Part shown: in pieces, positions 24,798-32,597 of the stretch
Numbering within the stretch: the first letter of the stretch is position 1
How the letters are laid out: each line of letters opens with the position of its first letter
Source: Polyangiaceae bacterium
GTDB lineage: Bacteria; Myxococcota_A; Polyangia; Polyangiales; Polyangiaceae
Length of the DNA stretch: 64,000 nt
Assembly: GCA_020633235.1 (NCBI GenBank)
Contig: JACKEA010000005.1
Coordinates: forward strand, 248,001-312,000
Direction of reading: 5' to 3'
Notes under the pieces: model-generated
Told to the model about the DNA's origin: nothing
Databases searched by the model: none
What the model saw: the letters and a program-made list of their open reading frames with translations, nothing else
Position numbers and translations under genes: made by a program

Positions 24798-26094
24798 GCT
24801 GCACGCCCTCGTCGACGGCGTCGGCCTGGACGGTGAGGGTGGGGCGGAAGCGGATGGAGCGCGAGCCGCAGGGCAGCACGATCATCTGATCTTCGAAGCA
24901 CTGACGGATGATCTTGTTGCGGAGCTCGTGGGTGGGGACGTCGATGGCGCACATCAGGCCGCGGCCGCGGGCGTTCTCCACGGTGCCTGCAAAGCGCGCT
25001 TGAATGCGCTCGAGCCCGGCGAGCAGCTCGGCGCCGCGGACGGCGGCGTTCTCGACCAGGTTCTCGTTCACCACGATTTCGAGGATGTGCGTGCAGCGCA
25101 CCATGTCCACCAGGGACGCGCCCCAGGTGCTGTTGATGCGGCTGGGGGTCGCGAACACGTTCTTTTCGACTTCGTCGATGCGCTTGCCGGCGAAGATGCC
25201 ACCCACCTGCATCTTCTTGGCGAAGCAGATGATGTCCGGCACCACGTTCCAGTGCTGGTACGCCCACCACTTGCCGGTGAGGCCCAGGCCGGTCTGTACC
25301 TCGTCGAAGATGAGCAGCGCTTCACGCTCGTCCGCCAGCCGACGGAGCTCTCGCAAGAACTCCGGGCGGAAGTGGTTGTCGCCACCTTCGCCCTGGATCG
25401 GCTCGATGAGAATGGCGGCGATGTCGTCGGGGTTTTGCTCGAAGGCCTGCTCGGCTTTGGCGATGGCGGCCTTCTCCGCGGCGATCGTAGCCTCCAGGTT
25501 TGCGCCCTCGAGGGGGAAGCGGATGGCGGGGCTCGGGATGCGTGGCCAAGGGAACTGCGGGAAGTAGCGCGTCTTCACCGGATCCGTGTTGGTCACGCTC
25601 ATGGTGTAGCCACTGCGACCGTGGAAGGCGCATTCCAGATGCAGGATCTGAGAGCCCTTCTCGCCCTTGCCCGCGGCGAGGTTCTTCTGCACTTTCCAGT
25701 CGAAGGCGGTCTTCATCGCGTTTTCGACGGCGAGGGCGCCGCCGTCCACGAAGAAGTAGTGGGGGAAGTCCGGCGGCGCGGCGGTGCGCGACAGCGTGTC
25801 CACGAACTCCGCCATGTAGGTCGTGTAGTAGTCGGAGTTCGAGACCTTGGTGACGCCCACGCGACCCAGGCGCGCGAGGGTGTCTTCATCCAGCATGCTG
25901 GGGTGGTTGAAGCCGATGGGGTTCGACGCGAAGAAGCTGAAGAAGTCGAGGTACTCCTTGCCGCTCACCAGGTCCCGCACCCAGCTCTTGGTGCTGCGCT
26001 CCATGTCCACCACGATGGGATAGCCGTCCACCAACATGTGCTGGCGGAGGGCTTCGTGGACCTTGTCGGCGGGGACGTCGGAACGTCGGAACAT
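24766..26094 (-). CDS. lat: L-lysine 6-transaminase
   Basis: 442 residues from ATG 26094; AGAAGGAG lies about eight bases upstream, which rules out the longer frame. Fold-type I class III aminotransferase: YFFVDGGALAVENAMKTAFDWK, FHGRSGYTMSVTNTDP, IEPIQGEGGDNHF, FDEVQTGLGLTGKWWAYQHW and the PLP-lysine region FAKKMQVGGIFAG. The KKMQVGG segment and the GRSGYT loop are typical of lysine epsilon-aminotransferase, which converts lysine and 2-oxoglutarate to aminoadipate semialdehyde and glutamate. A piece of its 3' end recurs at 16.6 kb. Confidence 0.9.
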   Translation of the reverse strand: MFRRSDVPADKVHEALRQHMLVDGYPIVVDMERSTKSWVRDLVSGKEYLDFFSFFASNPIGFNHPSMLDEDTLARLGRVGVTKVSNSDYYTTYMAEFVDTLSRTAAPPDFPHYFFVDGGALAVENAMKTAFDWKVQKNLAAGKGEKGSQILHLECAFHGRSGYTMSVTNTDPVKTRYFPQFPWPRIPSPAIRFPLEGANLEATIAAEKAAIAKAEQAFEQNPDDIAAILIEPIQGEGGDNHFRPEFLRELRRLADEREALLIFDEVQTGLGLTGKWWAYQHWNVVPDIICFAKKMQVGGIFAGKRIDEVEKNVFATPSRINSTWGASLVDMVRCTHILEIVVNENLVENAAVRGAELLAGLERIQARFAGTVENARGRGLMCAIDVPTHELRNKIIRQCFEDQMIVLPCGSRSIRFRPTLTVQADAVDEGVQRLEKAISEVL

Positions 26095-26284
26095 GGCAGA
26101 AACTCCTTCTGAGCGGTGCGCGGAGCGCACGCTGGGGAGGGGGTCGACCCTGGCGCGCCGAAGGGCGAACGCCACTCGCAGGCGACGCCAGGGTTCTTAC
26201 ACACCGGGCGCGACAAAGGCCAGCGCCCAGTCCAGCGCTCCATGAGCTTCCCCAGGTCTCGGTGTCCCCCTATACTCGCCCGCA

Positions 26285-26932
26285 ATGCCAGACAAGAAGG
26301 CGATGGTGTGGGCGATGGGGGGCTACCTGAAGAACCACCCGGAGGAGCTGGTCCGGGTGGCGAAGAACGCCGTCGGCATGCGCTTCGGTGTTCCGCTGGA
26401 CGCGCTGCGCTGGCTCGCCGGGCAAGTGCGGGGGAAGAAGGCGCCCAAAGAGGTGCGCCTCACCGCGGTTCCGCCGGGCATCCGCGCCAGCGCCATCGTG
26501 GATCTGGCGGGTACCGCCGTGCGCGCCGCCGCCACGGTGTTCATCGAGCGCGTGGCCCTGTCCGAGGAGGAGCTGCGCTTCGAGCTGCGCCTTTCGGACG
26601 TCGACCTGCGCTTGGTGGACGACGCCAGTGAGTCTCCAGTGGCCACGCTGCTCAAGAGCGGCGCCCTGGATCTCTCCAAGCCCGGTAACCTCGCCGCGTT
26701 CATGCCCAAACGCCCCGCCATGCTGGTGGCGGCCGCGGACGATCGCATCACCTTGGATCTCCGCAAGCATCCGAAGCTGGCCACCGCCGGCGCGGAAAAG
26801 GTGCTCCGCGCGGTGCTGCCGCTGATCACCCTTGCCGGAATCGAGACCGACACCGACCACCTGGATTTCGTGGTGCGGCCGCTCCCGAGCGGCGTCGGCG
26901 ACGCCGTCAGCGCGCTGCGCGGGATCTTGTAA
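26285..26932 (+). CDS. Hypothetical protein, 215 residues
   Basis: ATG 26285, divergent from lat across 190 bases. Amphipathic helices (YLKNHPEELVRVAKNAVG, PLDALRWLAGQVRGKK) are followed by an alternating beta domain (RLTAVPPGIRASAIVDL, LRFELRLSDVDLRLVDD) and a C-terminal helix. No signal peptide and no family recognised. The following 116 bases contain paired inverted repeats. Confidence 0.55.
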   Translation: MPDKKAMVWAMGGYLKNHPEELVRVAKNAVGMRFGVPLDALRWLAGQVRGKKAPKEVRLTAVPPGIRASAIVDLAGTAVRAAATVFIERVALSEEELRFELRLSDVDLRLVDDASESPVATLLKSGALDLSKPGNLAAFMPKRPAMLVAAADDRITLDLRKHPKLATAGAEKVLRAVLPLITLAGIETDTDHLDFVVRPLPSGVGDAVSALRGIL

Positions 26933-26939
26933 GGCTTCT

Positions 26940-27042
26940 TGTCGGTCCGCCGCGAGCCCTCGCGGTGAGGGAGTGCCGGCGCGTCGCGAGGTTCAGTGGC
27001 GGGGAGAGACGGCGCGCCGCGAGGTTCCGCGGCGCACCGACA
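26940..27042. repeat. Inverted pair of dispersed repeats between convergent genes
   Basis: The left arm at 26940-26964 (TGTCGGTCCGCCGCGAGCC start) and the right arm at 27018-27042 (reverse complement TGTCGGTGCGCCGCGGAACC) are imperfect inverted copies 53 bases apart. The pair sits between the ends of the 26285 gene and the 27049 membrane-protein gene and probably folds as a shared terminator-like hairpin. Confidence 0.75.
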
Positions 27043-27048
27043 TTCTTC

Positions 27049-28806
27049 TCATTCCGCGGGGGAGGGAGCGGGGGTGTGGGGGCCGCCGTCGTGCTTGCCC
27101 TTGGGCTCTGGGCGTCCATTCCACCAAGCGCTGAGGCGCTCCATGCTGAAGGGGCGCGAGTAGCCCCAGTACAGCACCAGGCCGAAGATGAAGAAGAGCC
27201 AGGCTTGGGCGGTGAACTTGTCGTCCACCCAGTAGTAGCTGAGCAGCAGGATCTGACTGGCGCCACTTGCGACCAGCACCACTGGCCCGAATCCGCGGCG
27301 CACCCTCGCGAGGGCCGCGCACACTATGAACATCGAGTAGTAGTAACAGGTCAGGTTGGTCACGCTCATCACGATGGGCGCGCTCATGGCCATGCCGATC
27401 CACAGGCTGCGGGTACGCCGCAGGGCCCACGCCATCCAGCCCATCAAGATCAGCACGATACCGTAGTGCACGTAGCGGAGCTTGTGGTGGCGATCGAGGC
27501 GGCCCTGCTTCCACGCCTGGAAAGGATCTTCCAGGTTGTCGTCGCGCGTGAAGCGCATGCGACCGTCCCAGTTGTGCACCAACATGGTCTCCAACCCCAT
27601 GTGGTTCGTGAGCGGGGTGAAGTTGTGCACCTTGATGGTGTGGCCGATGAACTCTGGGTACGAGTTCGGTCCGGTCACGGCGATACTGGCGGGAACCAAG
27701 ATGCCACCGGCCACGATGGCCCCGGCCAGGAGCCGGCGGTGATCCGGGTGCAGCCAGGTGAGCAAGCCCCCCGGCTGCCACTTGCCCTGCCGCTTGTCGC
27801 GGATCCGTTTGATGATCCACAAGCCCATGATCAGGAAGAACCCGCCGAAGAAGATCATGGGGAACACGCGCAGGAGCGCGGACCAGGTGAGGGCGGCGCC
27901 GCCCAGGGCGAACTTTCTCTTTCTCACCAGGGCGAGGGACGCCACCAGGAAGAAGAACCAGTCCTGGCGCATGAAGGCGCCGCCGGTCCAGTAGAAGTTC
28001 GCGGGCGCATTACACCCCCAGAACACCGTGGCGATGGCGCCGACACGCCAGCCAAAGGCCCAGAACATGAGCAGCACCACACCGATGTGCAGCACGATGT
28101 CGATGCCCGACAGCACTTTGAAGAAGTGGTCCCCCGCACTGCCGAAGCTGGAGAAGAACTTGCCGGCCATGGTCCACACCGGCGGCGGGTTGTACCCGTG
28201 GTCCTTCTGCATGTTTTCCCAGTATCCGCCTCGGGATACCGAGTAGAACCAGTCCACGTCCTTCTTGAACGCGGCCCAACGCTCCGGAGTGAAGCGCGGC
28301 TTGCACTCCTCGATGTGACGCTGGACGTCCGGGTCCGTGTTCTTCTTGATCAGGTTCACGCGCAGATCGCGGAGATCGCGGCGCATGACCTGAGAGCCGC
28401 GGCCGAGGTCGATCTCCGCCGCTGCGGTGCACTCGTAGATGCGGTCGTACTCGAGCTCCTCGAAGTACTTCGAGCCCAGGTAGTAATGGAAGAACTCGTG
28501 CCGGTGGTAGTACTCCGGGTAGCGGACGTTGGGGTTGAAGAAGTCGAAGTACGCCCCGAAGGCGATCACGCTCATGCCGATGGCGATGCGACGGCGGGTC
28601 TTGAGCGGGATCTTCTCGCCCATCTTCCGGGCCCGGAGCTCGTAGATGAGGAGCAGCGCGCCGCCCAAGGTGAGGGCGATGCGCAGGCCGTTCATCAGCC
28701 GCGTCCAGGTGTCGTTTCGGAAGATCTGGTTGTCCCAAAAGAAGTCGGCCGCGGCGTGGAAGTTCGACGCCAGCGACGCGCCAAGCAAAAGAGCGTGATC
28801 CATCAT
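27049..28806 (-). CDS. Polytopic membrane protein, GT-C glycosyltransferase-like
   Basis: 585 residues with about ten membrane segments. An early membrane helix is followed by a long periplasmic region (about 85-220, NVRYPEYYHRHEFFHYYLGSKYF), then clustered helices (GIDIVLHIGVVLLMFWAFGW, FMIFFGG area, YVHYGIVLILMGWMAWAL). Arrangement and Trp/Tyr-rich loops suggest a lipid-linked sugar transferase of the GT-C superfold; the usual Asp/Glu pair in the first loop cannot be assigned safely. Two adjacent ATG codons (28806, 28803) can start it. A polar 50-residue C-terminal tail is rich in Pro, Gly and His. Confidence 0.65.
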   Translation of the reverse strand: MMDHALLLGASLASNFHAAADFFWDNQIFRNDTWTRLMNGLRIALTLGGALLLIYELRARKMGEKIPLKTRRRIAIGMSVIAFGAYFDFFNPNVRYPEYYHRHEFFHYYLGSKYFEELEYDRIYECTAAAEIDLGRGSQVMRRDLRDLRVNLIKKNTDPDVQRHIEECKPRFTPERWAAFKKDVDWFYSVSRGGYWENMQKDHGYNPPPVWTMAGKFFSSFGSAGDHFFKVLSGIDIVLHIGVVLLMFWAFGWRVGAIATVFWGCNAPANFYWTGGAFMRQDWFFFLVASLALVRKRKFALGGAALTWSALLRVFPMIFFGGFFLIMGLWIIKRIRDKRQGKWQPGGLLTWLHPDHRRLLAGAIVAGGILVPASIAVTGPNSYPEFIGHTIKVHNFTPLTNHMGLETMLVHNWDGRMRFTRDDNLEDPFQAWKQGRLDRHHKLRYVHYGIVLILMGWMAWALRRTRSLWIGMAMSAPIVMSVTNLTCYYYSMFIVCAALARVRRGFGPVVLVASGASQILLLSYYWVDDKFTAQAWLFFIFGLVLYWGYSRPFSMERLSAWWNGRPEPKGKHDGGPHTPAPSPAE

Positions 28807-28858
28807 GTCGACCGGCGGAGGCTAATCCACAGCGGCGCTTCGATGTAGCCAAGAGCAC

Positions 28859-28897
28859 AAAAAAAGCGCGGGCCGAGCGGCTCTCGCCACCCGGCCC
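28859..28897 (-). terminator. Intrinsic terminator (reverse strand)
   Basis: On the reverse strand GGGCCG (28897-28892) pairs with CGGCCC (28875-28870), followed within five bases by seven T (28865-28859). It ends a reverse transcript coming from the structured region at 28.9-29.2 kb, about 55 bases before the membrane-protein start. Confidence 0.7.
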
Positions 28898-28941
28898 ACG
28901 GTTGCCCCAGTCTTCCCGGAAAGGGGCGGACCGATCGTCGA

Positions 28942-28986
28942 TCAGGTCGAGAAACCCTCCGGGATTGGGGTCATGTGATTCGGCAT
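28942..28986 (-). CDS. Possible 14-codon mini-ORF with a strong ribosome-binding site
   Basis: MPNHMTPIPEGFST then TGA. GGAGGAGG at 29003-28996 lies nine bases upstream of ATG 28986, the best Shine-Dalgarno in this part of the window. The intrinsic terminator begins 45 bases after the stop. It could be a leader peptide, a small bioactive peptide or chance. A longer frame through the same stop exists but would bury the ribosome-binding site. Confidence 0.35.
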   Translation of the reverse strand: MPNHMTPIPEGFST

Positions 28987-29279
28987 GTCGATCCACCTCC
29001 TCCGGCTGGGCCGGACGCCCTCGGCAGGTCCCGCGAGAGCGGAACGCGCTCGCATCGCGCGCCTCCGTTCAGGGCGTTTCCTCGGTTCGAAGGCCAGAGG
29101 GCCTTCGGTCCAGTGCAGGTGCGGGGTGACCTCCCCGCCGGCTGAGTCCGGGATCTGAAGTCCGGCCTGCACGTTGGTTCAGAGCTATCACGCAGACTCG
29201 GGGCGCGCCAAACAAACCTCCGCATTTCATCGAAATGAATAATCATGTCGATGACTTGCGAAATCGCGTGGGACGCGCG
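28987..29279 (-). other. Structured non-coding stretch upstream of the mini-ORF
   Basis: No supported gene. It contains a perfect seven-pair hairpin at 29089-29106 (GAAGGCC, AGAG, GGCCTTC) and other short GC-rich pairings (GCGAG with CTCGC near 29035-29065). Together with the downstream mini-ORF and terminator this looks like a short independently transcribed or leader RNA read leftward. Confidence 0.4.
29223..29237. promoter_or_regulatory. Candidate operator palindrome
   Basis: CATTTC, three bases, GAAATG: a perfect six-base inverted repeat in an AT-rich patch that is unusual for this sequence. It lies upstream (reverse strand) of the hairpin/mini-ORF/terminator unit and 43 bases beyond the end of the 29280 gene. 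Confidence 0.4.
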
Positions 29280-29815
29280 TCAGGGCGCTTCGGTGCGGGT
29301 CGCCGCCAGGTCGTAGCCCATCTCGCAGGGCAGAGCGGAAAATCCGCCTTCCACGCCCACGACCGGCGTGCAGTCACCGCCGGCTTGCGCCGTGTAGCCA
29401 AAGCGCAAGAGCCCCGCAAATTGCGTCACCTCGCCGGTGGCGCTGTCGAGCTTGCCGCTGGCGGTGTCGGTGCGCACGACGACGCAGCCGGGGTAGCCCG
29501 GGCTGGGATCCACGGTAGGCACCGCCACCCGCGTATCGAAGGCGAAGGTCACGCCGTCCGCGGCGATGCGTCCGTAGATGGGCTCTTGCCCGTTCAACCA
29601 TACAGGTCGTTGCCATCCCGAGAGAGCTTCACGTCGAACTCCCACACGTCCGAGGATCCCAGGGCGCCGGGGCCGCAGGTGCTCGAGTCCATGGTCCCTA
29701 CCACGTGGAACTTGCCGAGGGGCTCGCCGGGCACCTTGGCGTCCTTACCGTTCAAATCGCCGCAGGCGACGGAGAGCAGGGCCAGGACCGCGAGGGCGAG
29801 GGGACGACGAGCCAT
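29280..29815 (-). pseudogene. Small lipoprotein, apparent frameshift
   Basis: The signal (MARRPLALAVLALLSVAC, lipobox SVAC) and the first 73 residues to SRDGNDLY are in one frame, which then meets TGA. The continuation VWLNGQEPIYGRIAADGVTF to the stop at 29280 is in the next frame. One base missing near 29595-29603 explains both. The rebuilt protein is about 178 residues, all-beta in appearance, with four cysteines (CGPGAL, GCVVV, GDCTPV, PCEMGY). No family recognised. Confidence 0.6.
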
Positions 29816-29863
29816 GCTGCTTGGCTAGCGGGCTCCGGCGGTTTCGGGCAAATATCTCGCGTC

Positions 29864-30574
29864 GTGAGCCCTTTCGATCGATCGCTGTCGCTGCGCACGG
29901 TGGGCCTCACCGTCGCGTTGGTGGCGGTCACCACCGGCGTCGTGGTGATCACCGACGAAGCGGGCAGCACCACCGCCATGCGCGTCGCACGGCTGTGTGC
30001 CTTCACTCCGGCGCTGGCGTTGATCGCGGCGGAGCTCGTGATCGTTCAAGCCCGGAGCCGCGGCGAGCTGCTCGCCCTCGAAGCGCTGGGGGTGTCGCCG
30101 CCCCGGGCCTTGCTCGGGGCCTTTGCGGCTTCTTTTTGTCTGGGCATCGCGGCCACGGCGTTGGTGCTTTCCCCCGTCGCGGATGCGTCCTCGCTGTTCC
30201 CGGCGGTGTCCCGGCCGGCGTCGTGGGTCGTCCAGGCGGGCGCTCTGGTCGACGTCGCGCACGGCATCACGGTGAGCGGCGATGGCAGCATCGCGCTGGG
30301 CGTCGCGCAGCAGGTGCCGGAGGTGGCCGGCGTCTCCGGCGGCGTCGCGGCAGCCCTGTGCATCGGACCCCTCGCGGCCCTGGGACCGCCGTGGCTCGCG
30401 GCGCGGCTCGGTCGCGCGGGCCGCGCGCTCTCCGGCGGGCTCACCCTGCTCGCGGTGATCGTGCTCTTGCACGCCGTCGCGGCGGGGGTCGTCCCGGTGT
30501 GGGCGTCGATGTTCGGCGCGCTGCCGCTGCTCGTCGCGGCACTCTACGGTCATCGCAAATGGAGGCAGGTGTGA
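29864..30574 (+). CDS. Integral membrane protein, LptF/LptG-like helix pattern
   Basis: 236 residues from GTG 29864. About six hydrophobic segments (TVGLTVALVAVTTGVVVI, CAFTPALALIAAELVIV, FAASFCLGIAATALVL and three near the C terminus). Between helices two and three is RSRGELLALEALGVSPPRALL, which resembles the coupling loop of YjgP/YjgQ-type permeases, but the protein is too short for a full LptF or LptG and lacks the large periplasmic domain. The stop overlaps the GTG of the next gene, so the two are coupled. Confidence 0.55.
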   Translation: MSPFDRSLSLRTVGLTVALVAVTTGVVVITDEAGSTTAMRVARLCAFTPALALIAAELVIVQARSRGELLALEALGVSPPRALLGAFAASFCLGIAATALVLSPVADASSLFPAVSRPASWVVQAGALVDVAHGITVSGDGSIALGVAQQVPEVAGVSGGVAAALCIGPLAALGPPWLAARLGRAGRALSGGLTLLAVIVLLHAVAAGVVPVWASMFGALPLLVAALYGHRKWRQV

Positions 30575-31485
30575 GCGTCACGTCGAGCTGGGCCGGTGGG
30601 GGAAGCGCGTGGAGCGTGCTCGTGCACGGCGGCGCGGGCGACATTCCGCCGCATCGCGAGGCCGTCCACGCCGCGGGCTGCGCCCGCGCCGTGGAGGCCG
30701 CCATCGCCATCTTGCGTGACGGCGGCCGCGCCCTCGACGCAGCGGAGCGGGCCGTCCGCGTGCTGGAAGACGATCCGTGCTTCAACGCCGGCACCGGCGC
30801 GTGCCTCACGACGGAGCACACGCTGGAGCTCGACGCGGCCATCATGGACGGCGCGTCCCTAGCGGCCGGCGCGGTGTGCGCCTTGCCGGCGTTCGAAAAT
30901 CCGATCGCCATCGCCCGCGCCGTCCTCGAAGAGGGCGAGCACGTGCTGTACGCCGCCGACGGCGCGCGGCGCTTCGCCGAGCACGCCGGTTTCTCGCCGG
31001 CGGATCCCGAGCGCATGATCACGCAGGCGGCGCGCGACAAGCTGGCGGCGGCCATTCTGTCCGGGAAAGCGCACAGCTGGGCGGGGGGCACCGTCGGCGC
31101 CGTGGTGCGAGATGCGCAGGGCCACGTCGCCGCGGCCACCAGCACCGGGGGCACCAGCGGCAAGCGCCCCGGGCGCATTGGCGACAGCCCGGTGCTGGGC
31201 GCCGGGACCTATGCGGACGACCGCGGCGGCGCGGCGAGCGCGACGGGGCACGGCGAGGGCATCCTGCGCGTCGCCCTGTGCGCCGAGGCCATCGCGGCGC
31301 TGCGCACCGGCGCGACACCGGAGGCTGCGGCGCGCTCCGTGATCGAAAACCTTGCAGAACGCGTCGGTTCCACGGGCGGCATCATCCTGGCGGACCAACG
31401 CGGTCGCCTGGGCTTCGCCCGTTCCACGCGTACGATGTCGTGGGCTGCCGGGTGGCCCGAGAGCGACGTGCTCTCGGGCACCTGA
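30571..31485 (+). CDS. Isoaspartyl peptidase / plant-type L-asparaginase
   Basis: 304 residues. GTG 30571 is chosen because GGAGG (30561-30565) sits five bases upstream and it overlaps the preceding stop as GTGA; ATG 30559 is an alternative. N-terminal nucleophile hydrolase motifs: VLVHGGAGDIP, the precursor cleavage site and nucleophile Thr in WAGGTVGAVVRD, and TSTGGTSGKRPGRIGDSPV, GAGTYADD and ATGHGEGILRVALC. The enzyme matures by self-cleavage before the Thr and hydrolyses beta-aspartyl peptides or asparagine in the cytosol. Confidence 0.9.
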   Translation: MSVTSSWAGGGSAWSVLVHGGAGDIPPHREAVHAAGCARAVEAAIAILRDGGRALDAAERAVRVLEDDPCFNAGTGACLTTEHTLELDAAIMDGASLAAGAVCALPAFENPIAIARAVLEEGEHVLYAADGARRFAEHAGFSPADPERMITQAARDKLAAAILSGKAHSWAGGTVGAVVRDAQGHVAAATSTGGTSGKRPGRIGDSPVLGAGTYADDRGGAASATGHGEGILRVALCAEAIAALRTGATPEAAARSVIENLAERVGSTGGIILADQRGRLGFARSTRTMSWAAGWPESDVLSGT

Positions 31486-31488
31486 ACC

Positions 31489-31653
31489 TCAGCCCGCGGC
31501 CTGTTCGCGCTTCTCTTCTTGGGCGCGCTTGCGCTCGAGGGCCTGCTCGAGCCCGATGCGGAGGCGCTTGCGGCGCTTGAGGCGCTTGGTCTTGGTGGGC
31601 TTGGCCAGCCACTCGTGGCGCTGGCGAACGTTCCAAATGGCTCGATTCGACAT
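31489..31653 (-). CDS. Small basic protein, 54 residues
   Basis: ATG 31653 gives a short chain very rich in Arg and Lys: NVRQRHEWLAKPTKTKRLK, then RRKRLRIGLEQALERKRAQ and a charged helix. It looks nucleic-acid- or ribosome-binding but matches no family I can name. It ends three bases from the convergent asparaginase stop. An in-frame upstream ATG at 31692 would add 13 residues. Confidence 0.55.
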   Translation of the reverse strand: MSNRAIWNVRQRHEWLAKPTKTKRLKRRKRLRIGLEQALERKRAQEEKREQAAG

Positions 31654-31715
31654 GGGGAGCGAGCTATTAGCGAAACCTGGGCGTTCGCGCAAGCGAGCCC
31701 GTAGGATACCTGGTC

Positions 31716-32597
31716 GTGACCCAGCACTCGAACGGCTCCCTGGGCTTCCCCGTGAGTGGGGGAGTGGTCCGTTCGGCGCGCGGATTCAGCTACTTGCTGG
31801 GCAATTTGATCGGGGATGGCGCCTACGGCGCCGTGTTCGACTGCGTGGGGCCCTTCGACCAATCCTTTGCCCTCAAGGTGTTCCAGCCCCAGAACCGACC
31901 CTACCAGGAGGTGCGGGCGGAGTGGCTCACGGAGGCGGGCCGCCTCTACCGCCTGCGGCACCCGAACATCGTCTACGTGTTCGACTACTTCGAGAGCGGC
32001 GGTCTCTTCTATCTGGTGCTCGAGCGCTGCGACCACACGCTGGAGAAGATGATGGGGCGGGCCTTCACGGACCGCCTGGTGGTGGAGGTGATGCGCCAGC
32101 TCTTGTTCGCGATCCAGTACTTGGCGGACAACGAGATCGTCCACAACGATCTACACGCCGGCAACGTGCTCATCGTTCAGGGCGACAAGATCATCTGCAA
32201 GCTGAGCGACCTCGGCATCGCCCAAGAGATGTACGGCCAGTACGCCGTGCGCCCGCAGATCGTTCATCATCGCATCATGGCCCCGGAGGTGCTGGCCGGT
32301 GGCTACACCACCAAGCAGAGCGATCTGTATCAGCTCGGTCTCTTGATGTACGAGATGCACACCGGGCAGTCCGCGCTCGACTTTTCCGTCGGCTACGACG
32401 GCATCGTGGAGCAGATCCGCTTGGGGCTTCCCCGCGCCAAGGCGGAAGCGCTGGGTACCGCGCTGGGCGGGATCATCAGCGTGATGCTGCGCCGGACGGA
32501 GCAGTACCGCTACACGTCACCGGCCCAGGTGTGGGACGACCTTCGTCGCCTCGACGTTTGGGGCCCGAAAGCCGAAGGACCGCTCAGTCAGCCCTGA
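31716..32597 (+). CDS. Hanks-type serine/threonine protein kinase
   Basis: 293 residues, GTG start. Kinase elements in order: the glycine loop LIGDGAYGAVFDC, the ATP-binding Lys in SFALKVF, the catalytic loop VHNDLHAGNVLI (HND instead of HRD), the metal-binding SDLGIA (DLG instead of DFG), MAPEVLAGGYTTKQSDLYQLG. All catalytic residues (K, D, N, D) are present. No transmembrane or sensor domain is attached, so it is cytosolic. It overlaps the convergent FHA-GGDEF gene by ten bases. Confidence 0.9.
   Translation: MTQHSNGSLGFPVSGGVVRSARGFSYLLGNLIGDGAYGAVFDCVGPFDQSFALKVFQPQNRPYQEVRAEWLTEAGRLYRLRHPNIVYVFDYFESGGLFYLVLERCDHTLEKMMGRAFTDRLVVEVMRQLLFAIQYLADNEIVHNDLHAGNVLIVQGDKIICKLSDLGIAQEMYGQYAVRPQIVHHRIMAPEVLAGGYTTKQSDLYQLGLLMYEMHTGQSALDFSVGYDGIVEQIRLGLPRAKAEALGTALGGIISVMLRRTEQYRYTSPAQVWDDLRRLDVWGPKAEGPLSQP

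Noticed and set aside
26095..26175. A 27-residue N-terminal extension of lysine aminotransferase
   Set aside because: AGAAGGAG sits correctly before ATG 26094 and the family starts near this Met.
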